From contig OU862922.1 of assembly GCA_917880885.1 (NCBI GenBank), positions 23,746,627 to 23,810,626 on the forward strand: a stretch of DNA of 64,000 nucleotides, read 5' to 3'. This DNA is from Limnephilus marmoratus. Lineage: Eukaryota; Arthropoda; Insecta; Trichoptera; Limnephilidae. This document shows positions 11,412 to 22,080 of this stretch, piece after piece. Under the pieces are notes generated by a model. It ran no database searches. It had not been told where the DNA came from and worked only from the letters and a program-made list of their open reading frames with translations. The stretch's first letter is position 1, and each line of letters opens with the position of its first letter. The position numbers and the translations under genes were made by a program.

Positions 11412-11475
11412 CCACTTCGGCGACCGCCGTCCATAGCAGGCCCAGCCTCTCCTTGCACGACTTCTGGAGTTGCAT
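11412..11475 (-). pseudogene. Decayed RTE-type LINE tail fragment
   Basis: The minus strand reads MQLQKSCKERLGLLWT, which lines up with RQLQKLCEERMGLPWT at 5075-5219. Only this short piece survives. Confidence 0.55.
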
Positions 11476-12492
11476 CTCAAAATTAGTGTATGACCAAACC
11501 AACTCAATTGCAACTTTCAGGGGTTCGATTTTAAACACATCTCGGGTCGCCGAGCAACTGATCCATTTTGTAACCCTGCCACTCTTCTCAAAAATCTCAT
11601 TTCAACAAATTGGATCGTGAAAGGTTTTTTTCTCGTTCATCCTCCAAATATGGTGACAGTGTTGTGTAAGGAAGGGGCGATACAATAAGTAATAGAAATA
11701 AAGATGGGCCAGGATGAAAGCGCGCGCACAACGCGTGTCGCCAACATCGTTCACACATACTACTGTTAATCAGATATAGACACGGGCGCCCAGACAATTT
11801 TTTACCTGCACACCAAACGCATAACTTACATTGGCTTCCGTGGTTGCTACTTTGATGGTCTGTGTAGTTTGATCATAACTCGGCGACAGTCGGCACGCCA
11901 CTGTTTCAAATCTCCATTTTTTTCTATTAAACATAGTTTTCGGAATCTAGTAATACTAGCGGAAAACTCGTGAATCTATATTACATTGGAGTCGATCTTA
12001 TGGTATAACGCTTTTGATTTGAGCTTTCGTTTTCGAGTAAATTGAATCCAAAGTTGGAATTTTTTAGGTCCAATTGAATAAATCGTTTACTATCATCTTT
12101 TTCGTTTTATTTTAATTTCTATATTATCATTTTTACATTTTAGAAGATTTAAGATATGAGATATAAAAATAAAAGAGAAATAGAATATTTTCTTAGTCGT
12201 CCTCGGTAGGAGATCCAAATTATACAAAGATCGGTTTATTGTCTTTTAAAATGCGTCTACGAGCAGACCCGACTCAAAAAGTTTTTTAAACCTTTAATTT
12301 CCGAAAAAAAGAAAAAGTAAAAAAAAATCTAAATGCTCATAACGATTTATTTTTAAATCTCTATGTGATGTGTATTCATCAGAATATTTATAGTGTTTAC
12401 GCAGTAGATATTTCAAAACGAAAAAAAATCATTGGTTGTTAAGTTTTCAGTGAATCAGTTGGTTGGTTAGGTGTATTAACCCTCTACAGCAA
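11476..12492. other. Spacer, nothing recognised
   Basis: Mixed composition, AT-rich toward the right. No repeat copy or coding signal was found. Confidence 0.4.
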
Positions 12493-12552
12493 TTTTGGGA
12501 GATATTTCTCCCAGACGTCAAAAAACCGTAGTCATTTTGGGAGATATTTCTC
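12493..12552. repeat. Duplicated short palindrome
   Basis: TTTTGGGAGATATTTCTC occurs at 12493 and 12534. The first copy continues to form the palindrome GGGAGA-TATT-TCTCCC. Function unknown. Confidence 0.6.
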
Positions 12553-12739
12553 ACGTTATAAAAGTAAGCTATCTCGCAATCGGACCGTAGACTACTATGA
12601 AACCGAATTTGAAAAATATTTGTCAAGGTTAGCAAGTTTTTTAACAAATATATTATTATAAGTGATAATAACATTTTACTATTCCATAATATATTTGTTT
12701 AATTAAATATATTTTTTTAGTTTCGTGTCAAGTGATAAA

Positions 12740-12960
12740 TGGTCATCTTCGCCAAAGTTTGTACGTGCTTTTTTGTCATGTTCCACGATTTCGATTGTAT
12801 TTTTCATAGTTATGAATTGCAGAATATTGGAAAGTTGTATATAATTAACACGAAAATTCATTAATTTACTTAATTTAATCAGTTAAATACGACTGTCGAA
12901 ACTGAACATATTTTTAATTAATTATTAAGATCAAAAGAAAGTGAGTTTCTACAAAAAGTT
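12740..12960 (+). repeat. Dispersed repeat, copy 1
   Basis: It shares TTCGCCAAAGTTTGTAC, CATGTTCCACGATTTCGA and ATTGCAGAATATT with 53585-53815 in the same order. The distal copy has an extra segment inserted between blocks. Type unknown. Confidence 0.6.
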
Positions 12961-13232
12961 TCTCAAAGAAACAAAGTCTGATTTCGAAATTAGTTTCAGA
13001 TGTATAAAATTAGTGGCGGCTTAAATAGCTTAAAAATATATTTTTTGAAAAAATATAGTTTTTACGCAAATTTGAACCAGCATTGAAAAAAATTTTAAGC
13101 GTTCAATATTTCCATAATAGTTTAGAATCCGTTAGTTCCATTACGTAACAATTATATTTCACGTAAACTATTTTTAAAAATCCTGACTTTTAGTAATCTG
13201 ATAAGGTGAAAAATGAAAGAAAAAAACGTAAA

Positions 13233-13705
13233 AGGGGCCATTAAAATAAGGTAAGCACTACAGGGAGGCGGGGGGGGGGGTCTTTACTTTGGTTATTTTT
13301 TATGACATGGGGGTGGGGAATCTGGATGGTGATTACGTCAGCAGTATCAATATTTTTTTTTACTTTTTCGGATTTCTACAAAATTTGACGATTTTGGTTT
13401 GAACACATATGGCAACTCTGCTTGGCTATGCTCGAAAACGAAACGCATTTCCGGGGATTCACGAAAATTATGGATACGTTTACTCGCTTAGTACCGGGTA
13501 TGAGAATTACCGCTTATTTTTGAAAACGGTTAAATGAAGCTATCAAGTCGAAAATGCAAAATGTTTGGTCTTTATCATGCTTCTTTCAAGTCGTAAGCAT
13601 AGGAGGGAGGAGTAAGAGCTTTGCTAACTTTTGCTGACGAGGGGGAGGGGGGTGGGGTTAATAATAGCAAAAAATCTGCTAACGTAATATTTGAACGGCC
13701 CCAAA
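13233..13705. mobile_element. MITE with GGGGCC termini
   Basis: The left end reads GGGGCCATTAAAATA and the inverse of the right end reads GGGGCCGTTCAAATATTACG, giving an imperfect terminal inverted repeat of about 15 bases. G-runs sit subterminally on both sides. No coding content and no second copy here. Confidence 0.5.
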
Positions 13706-13862
13706 GCAACGAAATGGAAAGCATAAAAATGATGAAAATATGTTCAAACTTGGCGAAAATGCCCAAATACAGTTTACACGATAATTTTTTTACTAATGTT
13801 AGAGTTAGGAATTTTAATATTTTTAATTCCATAGTGTCGATTTGTAACATCAAAATCTGAGT

Positions 13863-14519
13863 CTGCAAAAAAACGATAATTACATAGCCGAAAATCATTT
13901 TTAAAAAAAGAACGTTTTCCACACGAATGGCACAGGAGAATAACGAGGCATACCAAAAATATTACATTTCATAAATATTTTTTTCCTTGATCCATCTTAT
14001 TGATCATAAATCATTATAATGTTATTATATATATGTCTACATTACTAAATCCAATGAAATATACTTGTACTTGTAAATTATAATAATAATAATAAAAATA
14101 TTATAAAATTTGATTTTGTTAAAATCAACACAATTACCATTATACCTCTAAAACACATGCAGACAGCATAAATGTACGGAGTTCTCTTTACAACATCTGT
14201 CAAAAAGTCACACCAAATAAGTTCGCAGAGAACAAACAATAAATCTAGTGAACGTTAAATATCAAATTTAAAAATTCGTATGAAATCAAAGTGTTACCAT
14301 ATAAAAAAAAATCAGTGTGGAATTTTACAAAATTAATAGGAACATTTTCGAGACGGGACATTTTCATGTAGTGACGTCACGAGCCCAAATAATGCATTTA
14401 TTTATTTAAAAAAAAATGTATATTTATAAAACTTTTTACCAACATTTTTGTAATCTTAGTAAAAAAATCTATCCATACGATTTTTTCCAAGTCGTTATGA
14501 AATCCATGCAAGTGGCCTG
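13863..14519. mobile_element. TIR element, family B, copy 2 (left end missing)
   Basis: From AAAAAACGATAATTACATAG onward it follows 7230-8092 to the right terminus AGTGGCCTGG. The first 200 bases of the family are absent. It keeps only the right arm of the hairpin found in copy 1. Confidence 0.75.
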
Positions 14520-14979
14520 GAATCAAAAGCGATGCAATATTTCCCGCGCAATCGGCATTTTCCCAATTCGCTTAAGAGAAATACATCTTAAAATATAGAT
14601 AAGCTCTAGGGGTTAAGCAGTATTAATGATGAATGCGGTGGAAAATAGACTGTAAAAATAAAACAGAATGAACTCTGTTATAAGTTGATTAACTGCGCTG
14701 TTTAATGTTTCAACGCGCGGTGTGATGCGAAATTATTACGGTCTTTGATAAAACAAAATGTTTACGTTAAGCAATATTCCACACCAACATTCTTTAGATT
14801 GTTTCTGAGGATATTAAACACGTTGGTCATAATCATCGTCATCTGGCCGACTTCGAAAGGCTCAACAAACTTAAACATTTTTTTTAGTCTGCAAAAATTG
14901 TTTCAGTAAATTACGTCATTATAAAGCTCACCATATTCACCGAACAGATAATCTCGATCTATAACAATTCGGAAGAAAA
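14520..14979. other. Spacer, nothing recognised
   Basis: No dispersed repeat or coding signal was seen. Confidence 0.4.
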
Positions 14980-15167
14980 TTATGAAGAAGACAATGATAA
15001 TAATCTAAACGAAAATATGAAAGACAACAAGACACAGAAAAAAAAAGAAAAAGACAATGGTCGCAACTGGGACTCGAACCCAGACCTCTTGTCTAACCGG
15101 GACGTGCGCGTTAACCACTTTCGCTAATGCCACCTTCTGTCAAACCGTCACGTTTGTCAATCTCATA
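14980..15167 (-). mobile_element. tRNA-headed SINE, family S3, minus copy
   Basis: On the minus strand it reads a tRNA-like head with box B GGGTTCGAGTCCCAG, then the body GACCATTGTC...TGTGTCTTGTTG and a GAAGAAG-ending tail. Its first 107 bases (15061-15167) are the exact inverse of 15543-15649, so two S3 copies stand head to head with a foldback element between them. Confidence 0.75.
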
Positions 15168-15542
15168 CAGGGTGTTAAGGGACGTACTTGACTTACTTTA
15201 ACCAGTGATTCCTGACATTATTTGGAGTAAAAAATGTAAATGAAATTTTGGTCTCCGGTGACATTTTTGATGTTTTTTTTTTTTTTACAAAAACATAAAA
15301 AAATTGTAGTTGTTGAACAGCTGGAGGCGGGGTAAGGGGTTCGTCGGACACCCGGCTGAGTGACCAGTGACGACATGCGGAAGAATTTTTTTTTGTTTGA
15401 TTTTGAAGAAAAAATTTTTGAAAAAAAAAAAGTCATCGAAAAAAAAAGTCACCAGAGACCAAAATTTCATTTACATTTTTTATTCCAAATAATGTCAGGA
15501 ATCACTGGTTAAAGTAAGTAAAGTACGTCCCTTAACACCCTG
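15168..15542. mobile_element. Foldback element, copy 2, at the centre of an S3 palindrome
   Basis: The ends are CAGGGTGTTAAGGG and CCCTTAACACCCTG, flanked by TA. The centre holds GGAGGCGGGGTAAGGGG-type sequence shared with the other two copies. It lies exactly at the symmetry centre of the two S3 SINE copies, so the whole 14980-15649 block is one long inverted repeat. Confidence 0.82.
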
Positions 15543-16225
15543 TATGAGATTGACAAACGTGACGGTTTGACAGAAGGTGGCATTAGCGAAAGTGGTTAAC
15601 GCGCACGTCCCGGTTAGACAAGAGGTCTGGGTTCGAGTCCCAGTTGCGACTCCAGATACTAATATCTACAACCTGTATGTCGGACGAATATCTACAGCTC
15701 ATATGTTGGACAAATATCTATGAACTTCAGAGTGAGGACTAAGATCTACAGACCTAAGGTCGGACGAATATCTATGACGGTCCCAGTGGTGACTAATATC
15801 TATGGAGCGTAAGTGGGACTAATATCTACAGAGGGCAGCTGAGCAAGAGGTTGTACCGAAAACCTAACCTAACCTACGCAATATCACGTTATTCCAATAT
15901 GCTATACATAATTGCAAATCCAACCTCTGCCAGTGCTGTAGATATTCGTCCTCACTTTGGTTCTCATAGATATTAGTCAGCAGTTTGAGCTGTAGATATT
16001 CGTCCTCACTTTGGTTCTCATAGATATTTAGTCAGCAGTTTGAGCTGTAGATATTCGTCGTTACTTTGGTTCTCATAGATATTAGTCCGATTTGTTCAGT
16101 TTTTGGAATTCCTGTAGATTTTAGTAGACGCCTCCCCAGTTGCGGCCATTGTCTTTTTTCTATTTTTATGTGTCTTGTTCTTTTTCATATTTTCGTTCAA
16201 ATTATTATTGTTATCTTCTTCTTCA
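15543..16225 (+). mobile_element. tRNA-headed SINE, family S3, plus copy split by a Mutator-like MITE
   Basis: The head runs 15543-15647 (box B GGGTTCGAGTCCCAG). The body resumes at 16135 with CCCAGTTGCGGCCATTGTC and continues through TGTCTTGTTCTTTTTCATAT to about 16225. The nine bases CCCAGTTGC are repeated on both sides of the insertion (15639-15647 and 16135-16143). Removing one copy and the insert restores the pairing with the minus copy at 14980-15167. Confidence 0.82.
15648..16134 (+). mobile_element. Mutator-like MITE with subterminal repeat arrays, copy 1
   Basis: It begins GACTCCAGATACTAATATC and its right end, reverse complemented, begins GAGGCGTCTACTAATATCT. A 9-bp duplication (CCCAGTTGC) flanks it. 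Each end carries an array of ATATCTA sites spaced about 26-28 bases apart, in direct orientation within an end and inverted between ends. The interior is short compared with copy 3 (52277-53103), so this is an internal-deletion derivative. A 9-bp duplication and G-starting termini fit the Mutator/MULE superfamily. No transposase is present. Confidence 0.82.
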
Positions 16226-16858
16226 ATGATATATTACATTGATGGGAATAACCTTCAAAAGTTATAAAAAGCAAGTTTTCCTTATAAAAAAATTGAAAAT
16301 TATTGATGTCACCAATTTTATATGTGTTCCCAATTATGAGTTCCCAATAAAGAATTGAACAGTGTAGATAAGATGTACAAAATACATTAGAAATAATAAG
16401 CAGAAAATAATATATCGAAGAACAGTAAAAAATTATACAGTAGTACAATAAATTTTTTATTTTTTTTTTAATATCGTAGTTTTTTTCAGTTCATATACAA
16501 TTCAGTGAGCACATAATTCTTGATTTTGAAATGTCTCTTTATGCCCCCCCCCCCCCCTCCCTTTTTATTATTATTATAACTTGTTCATTAACTAATTAAG
16601 TTTTAAAACACGTTATTACATATGTCAAGCGTAACTACAAATTGATATTCTATGACTTACATAATAGGTACATAACCATGTAAAAATTTAATGTATTATA
16701 ACTTGTATTACAATGTACTGTGTATGTCTTAATAAACAAATAAATAAATTATCATACATAAAGATAGCAGCCAATAATATGTGCGTTAAGTAAGTGAAGA
16801 TAATGTTGGTAGTTCTTAGTCGAAGTATGATACAGTTAAAAGTGACGGAATTAATATG
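16226..16858. other. Spacer with poly(C) run and possible retroelement tail
   Basis: A run of about 13 C lies near 16546-16558. The stretch ending AATAAACAAATAAATAAAT at about 16749 looks like the 3' tail of an old non-LTR element, but no protein can be read upstream. Confidence 0.4.
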
Positions 16859-16931
16859 GGCTCCGTAGCTTAATCGGTAGAGCTGTTTCCATGTAAGAAA
16901 AGGGTTCTGGGTTCGAGTCCCAGCGGAGCCA
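16859..16931 (+). tRNA. tRNA-Thr(TGT)-like gene or pseudogene
   Basis: The acceptor stem GGCTCCG pairs with CGGAGCC. The D arm is GCTT-AATCGGTA-GAGC and the T arm is CTGGG-TTCGAGT-CCCAG, so boxes A and B are intact. The anticodon arm is GTTTC-CATGTAA-GAAAA, which places TGT at 34-36 (Thr). Two features are odd: position 33 is A instead of the nearly invariant T, and the outermost anticodon-stem pair is mismatched. A short TTTT follows at about 16937-16940. It could be a decayed tRNA gene or an isolated SINE head; a functional tRNA is less likely. Confidence 0.6.
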
Positions 16932-17178
16932 ATATCTTTTCTGATTTTTCTGTCTCCAGATTTCGATTGAGTTTCGCTAATATTGTCTTCATTTAATTAA
17001 ATATTATAATTTGAGATTTTACTCATAAAGTTTAAAAAATTAATAATAAAGAAGTAATTATGTTTAGAATCATCAAATACGTATATCTGGTAATTATGTT
17101 TAGAACTTTTCCTAAATGTACTACTGCTGTCCCAACTGACCGGAGCCAGTGAATCTGCGGCGAACTCTTGGGGAATAA

Positions 17179-17624
17179 TTAAACAGTAATTCCAAAAACT
17201 GAAAAACATCGAACTAATATCTATGAGAACCAAAGTGTTGACGAATATATCTACAGCTCAAACTGTTGACTAATATCTATGAGAACCAAAGTGTTGACGA
17301 ATATCTACACCACTGGCAGAGGTTGGATTTGCAATTATGTATAGCATATTGGAATAACGTAATATTGCGTATGCAGTTTAAAAAACTTAATTTATGTAAG
17401 TATGTACGTAAAAATCCCTAATATCGGACTATTGGACACATTTAGCTGATTAGTCCAACCTACGCTCTGTAGATATTAGTCAACACCGGGACCGTCATAG
17501 ATATTCGTCCGACCTTAGCTCTGTAGATATTAGTCAACACTCTGAAGTTCGTAGATATTAGTTCAACATACGAGCTGTAGATATTCGTCCGACATAAAGG
17601 CTGTAGATATTAGTATCTGGAGTC
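17179..17624 (-). mobile_element. Mutator-like MITE with subterminal repeat arrays, copy 2 (inverted)
   Basis: It ends in GTAGATATTAGTATCTGGAG followed by TC, the inverse of the start of copy 1. It has the same arrays of ATATCTA sites, but lacks most of the other terminus. GGGGAATAA on the left (17170-17178) and GGGGAATAT on the right (17625-17633) match at eight of nine bases, which fits a 9-bp target duplication. It shares interior sequence (TGCAATTATGTATAGCATAT) with copy 1 and CTATTGGACACATTTAGC with copy 3. Confidence 0.75.
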
Positions 17625-17689
17625 GGGGAATATTCCAGGCTGTTTTTACCTTTGGGGAAACATCGTGGGTTGAAATAATTGGAGGAGGG

Positions 17690-17890
17690 GAAGAAAACCT
17701 GTCCATACAGATCTGGTCACTAAACATAGCAAAAGCTAATGCAAGCAACGTTTCCAATCTGAATTGTGATCTCACCGTGGAGGTAGACGAGAACCATCTA
17801 CTCTGGAACACGGTGCAGATATTTTATTTATCACATAAATTAAATAAATAAATATTTGACCACGTGGGTTTCGGACCTTAACGCTCTGCC
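17690..17890 (-). mobile_element. Diverged S1 SINE copy
   Basis: AGATCTGGTCACTAAACA, GCAAGCAACGTTTCCAATCT and ACTCTGGAACACGGTGCA match the S1 body on the minus strand. The tRNA-like head (ending near 17890) is badly decayed. It is older than the copies at 4.2 and 5.7 kb. Confidence 0.65.
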
Positions 17891-17899
17891 ACGTATGTT

Positions 17900-19103
17900 G
17901 AAAGTAACCATTATATGTGAAATAACAAATATGAAAGAATTACACACAAAAATCGGATCAACACGTGTTTATTTCACTAGACACAAATTTACTTATTAAA
18001 TATTTACAAAAATTGAACATGTTTGTTGTACTTTAATTATTCGTCAAATAATAAGTTAATCGTCCTTGCTCTCGGAATAATTTATTGATTTAATTAATTT
18101 ATTGCAATATATTAACAACCTTAATACTTCGGATCATATCCTAGGACTTTTGAGAGGTTTCCATTGGCTGTCATTGAGGGACGCCCAATATGTTCGTCCA
18201 ATGACGTGGAAGATTAATTCTGTGAAATAAACAAATAATTATTATAAATAAGGGACATGCTAATGATTATTAAAGACAAGGGCCGATAGATTCTCGAGAT
18301 TCAAACCATGGGGGTGGGTTTTTTGTAACTGTAACGTCTAACTTATTAGATTCTAGCGCGCCTGTTCGACTATGGAAATGGGTAAAACGATCTTAAGGGG
18401 GTATTTCCAGTCTAGAAAAAAAAATTTTTTTACTATTTCGACAGTTTAGTAATTCAAGAATATCTCCTTAACAGGATTTTTCAAAATTAGAATTATTTTT
18501 AAAGTTATAGCCATTTTAGTATCGTGGAATCTAACTAGAATCTAAATAGAAAACGCATTTTTCTCGAAACTACTTTTTTCGAAACGTTTGTCACAAAATC
18601 TCAAGTTCCAGTTGACCTATTATCTTGAAATTTGGCAAGAATTTTCTTTATATATCCCTCCTATGGTAGGAACCAACAAAAAATCAAAAAAATAATATTT
18701 TTCTGGAAAAGTAAAAAATACCTGAAAAACATCTTTTTTTTAAGCCGCCATTTTGCAAGAATTTTTTTTCTTTCATTTTTCTTGGTTCCTACCATAATGA
18801 CATTTGTAGTGATAAAGAATCTACCTTTTTAATTTTTCAGATGACCGGAGGGTGGAAATCGTGACAAGATGGAAACGCTCTTTTTTCCCCTCTACTTCAA
18901 CATAACTTCGTGAAATATATATGTGTATATATTTTTAAAAATTTTTTTTTGCGCATTCTTAAAATATAAATAAACAAATTATAAAAAAGTGTATCATCAA
19001 AATATTAATGTTTTTCTATCGACAGTCAGAAAGCGTCGAATGTTTAAAATTTGAGGATAAACGAACTGAATTCCTCGTCAATTGCAAAATCATAACTTAC
19101 TTA
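17900..19103. other. Spacer with one orphan MITE end
   Basis: GGGGGTATTTCCAG at about 18398 resembles the terminus of the MITE at 26029-26432, but no matching second end was found nearby. The rest is AT-rich with homopolymer runs. Confidence 0.4.
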
Positions 19104-19303
19104 TTAGGTCCCGTGGCCCCCGCCCAGCGGCACCAGCAGCGGACCCCGGTGATGGCGACGGGCCCGCCCACCGCCACCGCGCCCCCCGGGCCCTGGCCCC
19201 GCCCCCGCCCTGAGACGTGGCCGCCCTGGCCCGCGGCGGGGCCTGGAAGAGGGCCCCACGGGCACGAGGGCGGAGATTTGTTCGGAAGTGGAGGCCGATG
19301 GAC
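19104..19303 (-). other. Candidate host terminal exon in a GC-rich island
   Basis: On the minus strand a good acceptor (ATCCATCTGTTTAG) precedes a very GC-rich 200-base segment. Read with one carried base (phase 1) it runs 66 codons to a TAA. It begins SASTSEQISALVPV and then becomes Arg/Gly/Pro-rich, with the AT-hook-like core GPGRPRLRAG. All three frames are open through the GC-rich part, so the frame is not proven. A strong donor-like AAGTAAGT overlaps the stop, so an internal exon in another frame is also possible. Composition is strikingly unlike the flanks. Confidence 0.4.
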
Positions 19304-19361
19304 CTAAACAGATGGATACATGTAAGATAGTGTAAGATGGAAGGGGAAACATTTATACCTC

Positions 19362-19500
19362 TGAACGGTCAGTGGCCGAGTTGATAACGAGTCGGGATTC
19401 AGGTAATTTCAATTCCCCGGCTGATCAAAACCTCCATCACGACATAAGCAACAATTTCCTCAAACAACTGCAGCTCTGCCACGAACGCTATCAACATTTT
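19362..19500 (+). mobile_element. tRNA-headed SINE, family S4
   Basis: It reads CGGTCAGTGGCCGAGTTGAT, then CCGGCTGATCAAAACCTCCA and CACGACATAAGCAACAATTT. The same order is present at 40432-40562 and 63050-63215, where box B-like GTTCGATTC is clearer. The head may derive from a Leu/Ser-type tRNA, judged only from the GGCCGAGT motif. Confidence 0.6.
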
Positions 19501-19504
19501 GACG

Positions 19505-19800
19505 ACAGGAACGGGTACCACCGCTTCGGGAACCATTTATTGGATAACCAATACCTCTGCCATAGATCCCCCAAAGTGGTTCGCTACGTTTGGTGACTTA
19601 GCAGGGTTGACCGAGTTCATGCGGCGAAGTTTGTCTAGGTCTTGGCGTTGGATGACCTACATACTGAATCCCAGATTACTATCCATCCCACATCATTTTT
19701 CTTTCCCAGAACTTCCTCTTTCCATTCCTTAAAAAGAGCCTCCACACAGCATCGCCAAAGATGGCAGGCCCTGAGGGAAATTAAATAGAATCCTGAGTGG
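19505..19800 (+). mobile_element. S2 SINE-like element, plus copy
   Basis: The order is GGGTACCACCGC..., ATTGGATAACCAATACCTCT, GTGGTTCGCTACGTTTGGTG, TTTGTCTAGGTCTTGG, CCCAGAACTTCCTCT and finally CCCTGAGGGAAATTA. The 3' part with the CCCTGAGG stem-loop is shared with the LINE at 27845-28495, as expected for a SINE that borrows a LINE tail. Confidence 0.7.
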
Positions 19801-19864
19801 AGCTAGCGTAAAAAATAAGGGTAATTTTACACGATGTTTTTTTTCGTCCAGTTCCATGTTTTTT

Positions 19865-20310
19865 TTACAAACGGTCTAGGAGGCCTTGAGGAAAATCTTT
19901 TCCCTCAGGGCCAATGACATCTTTAAGGATGCTGTGTGGAGGTTCTTTTAAAGGAAATGAATGGGAGGGAAATGAGAGGGAGTTCTGGGAAGGATAAGGT
20001 ATGAAGGGTAGGTAGAAATCTAGGGGTCAGTAGGTCCAGGAGTGATGGACGTATCAATCCATCCCTCCCACTGCGGTGCAAGGCGATGTTCCAAAAGAGT
20101 TCTTCTTGAGAGGTTACAAGGTCTCCCTCAACCAGTCTCTCCCGATCCGCCTGGTGGGCAGACACATCCGCCACCAAGACCCCGACAACCCTCACCCCAT
20201 GAACCCGGGCTCCCCTGCTAAGTCACCAAACGTAGCAAACCACTTGGGGTGACCTATATCAGAGGTGTAAGTTATCCAATAAATGGTTGCCTTTTGGGTT
20301 GAAAATTGGT
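19865..20310 (-). mobile_element. S2 SINE-like element, minus copy
   Basis: It begins with GGAGGCCTTGAGGAAAATCT and TCCCTCAGGGCCAATGACAT, and runs to AAACCACTTGGGGTGACCTA and TTATCCAATAAATGGTT, the head end of the family on the minus strand. The frame at 19923-20195 is a translation of this repeat. Confidence 0.75.
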
Positions 20311-20337
20311 CTTTTAAAATGATTCGGGTTGAAAAAA

Positions 20338-21955
20338 TTACGTGTTCCATATATATATATATTTTTTTTTTGTAATGTTACAACAGATTTTTATCCAATT
20401 ACTGTACAATTTTCTCATTTTGACAGTCTTAACACCTAGGAAGATGATTATTATACAAAAAATCTTAAGGCTATCTAAAGAAGAGTTATATATATCTAGT
20501 GTTTCCGATATTTCGTTCAACAGCACCATTCCTCTTGTCATGCTATGCTGTGCTAGAACATCTGTTCTGCCGTATGGTAATTTGAACAAGTATATATAAG
20601 TATATTGTCGACGACTACGGCTGAAATTTTCAGGCACGTATAAGCCATAACATTCTAAGAGGAATGGGCTGTCAATATGATTATGGATTATGTTAAAACT
20701 AAGAATTGCAAGATTTGCATAACGTCTAGTTTCCAAGCTAAATCTATTTGTTGCCTCAAGTAATTCTATATGGTGCATGAATCTCGGGTACGTTCCATTC
20801 ATCCGCATATAGACATACCCAAGGAACTTTTTCTGAATTTCTTCTAGCATATTAATATATTTCGCTTGGTGCGGAGTCCACACACCACTGGCATACTCCA
20901 GCTTACTTCTTATGACTCCATCAAACATGGCTATCATTGCATCTGGGTCATCAAATTGCTTACATATTCTGATATAAAACCCAGGAGTTTGTAGCATGCT
21001 GAAGTGAGCCGTGATATATGATCCGAGAATGTCAGTTTGGGATCAAAGACGATACCGAGATCTTTAAAGCTATTGACTCGGCATAATGTTTTCCCTTTAA
21101 TGTTGTATTCAAAAACTATGGGCTTCTGGGAGCGGGTATATGTCATAGTTACACATTTTTTTATATTGAATTCTAATTTGTTTTTTACTGACCATTCTGC
21201 AATAGCATCAAGGTCAGATTGCATTTTTAAGCAGTCATAGTAACAGATTATTTCCATCAAAAGTTTGAGGTCATCTGCAAATAGAAGACATTTGCAATAT
21301 TTTACACAAACCTGGATGTCATCTATAAGTATAAGGAACAGCAAAGGACCAAGGTTTGAACCTTGGGGAATACCTGATAACGCCGGGAATTGTTTAGATT
21401 CATGTCCATTTATTATTACATATTGACTTCTGGCTTTTAAATAGGACGCGAAGAATATAAGTGTTTGTTGATCGAAACCAAGTTTGTACATTTTAAGTAG
21501 TAAAATATCATGATCAACTCGATCAAAAGCCTTGGCAAAATCCGTATACACTACATCTGTTTGGTGTCTCGAGTCCAGTCCGACGGCCACCAATCGCGAA
21601 AATGTTAACAAATTTGAAACCGTGGATTTTCTTGGCATGAAACCGTGTTGGTTTTCTCCTAGAAATGGCATAATTTGGTGATGTAATTTCTTGTAAATAA
21701 TCATTTCAAATATTTTTGGTATAGTTTACAGTACAGCTACTGGTCTGTAATTCCTTATATCAGACTTGTCTCCAGCCTTGAAAATTGGGCTTACATGCGT
21801 GAGTTTCCAAGAATGAGGGAAACAACCAGTCGATATGCTAAGATTAAATATATATAGTCCAGTAAATGAATGCTCCAAAAGGAGGTGTAGAGTGCGTGAG
21901 TAGGGACCTAAGCGATTCCTTCAGAAACTTGTTTAGGGTGCTTAGGGTGTCAACA
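20338..21955 (-). pseudogene. Jockey/CR1-like LINE reverse transcriptase, 3' part
   Basis: The minus strand encodes the palm and thumb of a non-LTR reverse transcriptase. In order: FKAGDKSDIRNYRPVAVL (about 21770), ENQHGFMPRKST, YTDFAKAFDRVDHDILL, SGIPQGSNLGPLLFLILI, LLFADDLKLL (the F-A-D-D catalytic motif), then VKFLG-type LGIVFDPKLTF. A frame change near 20990 leads to a C-terminal part with GVIRSKLEYASGVWTP. There is a stop before TIPKIFEMII. The 5' half lies beyond the element inserted at 21956-24787 and resumes at 24788. The copy is dead. Confidence 0.88.
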
Positions 21956-22080
21956 TACTAAAAGTCCTGACGTCTAGGTGTTGAGCTAGGGGGGGAGGGG
22001 GGGGGGGGAGGTCACAATTTTCAGGTTTCCGCTTGTATCTCAAAAACGGTGCGTTGCAGAGGAAAATTTTCTGAGAATAA

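Noticed and set aside
15862..15876. TTAGG-type telomere-like repeats (CCTAACCTAACCTAC; also near 52655 and 57403)
   Set aside because: Only about three units each, and two of the sites lie inside copies of one MITE family. Not a telomere or clear interstitial telomere.
19008..19307. 99-codon plus-strand frame across the GC-rich island
   Set aside because: It is carried by GC-rich DNA without stops on either strand, and its start lies in AT-rich non-coding sequence. The minus reading has better splice context.
21037..21240. Plus-strand frames inside 20338-21704
   Set aside because: Antisense shadows of the reverse transcriptase, which has all the motifs on the minus strand.
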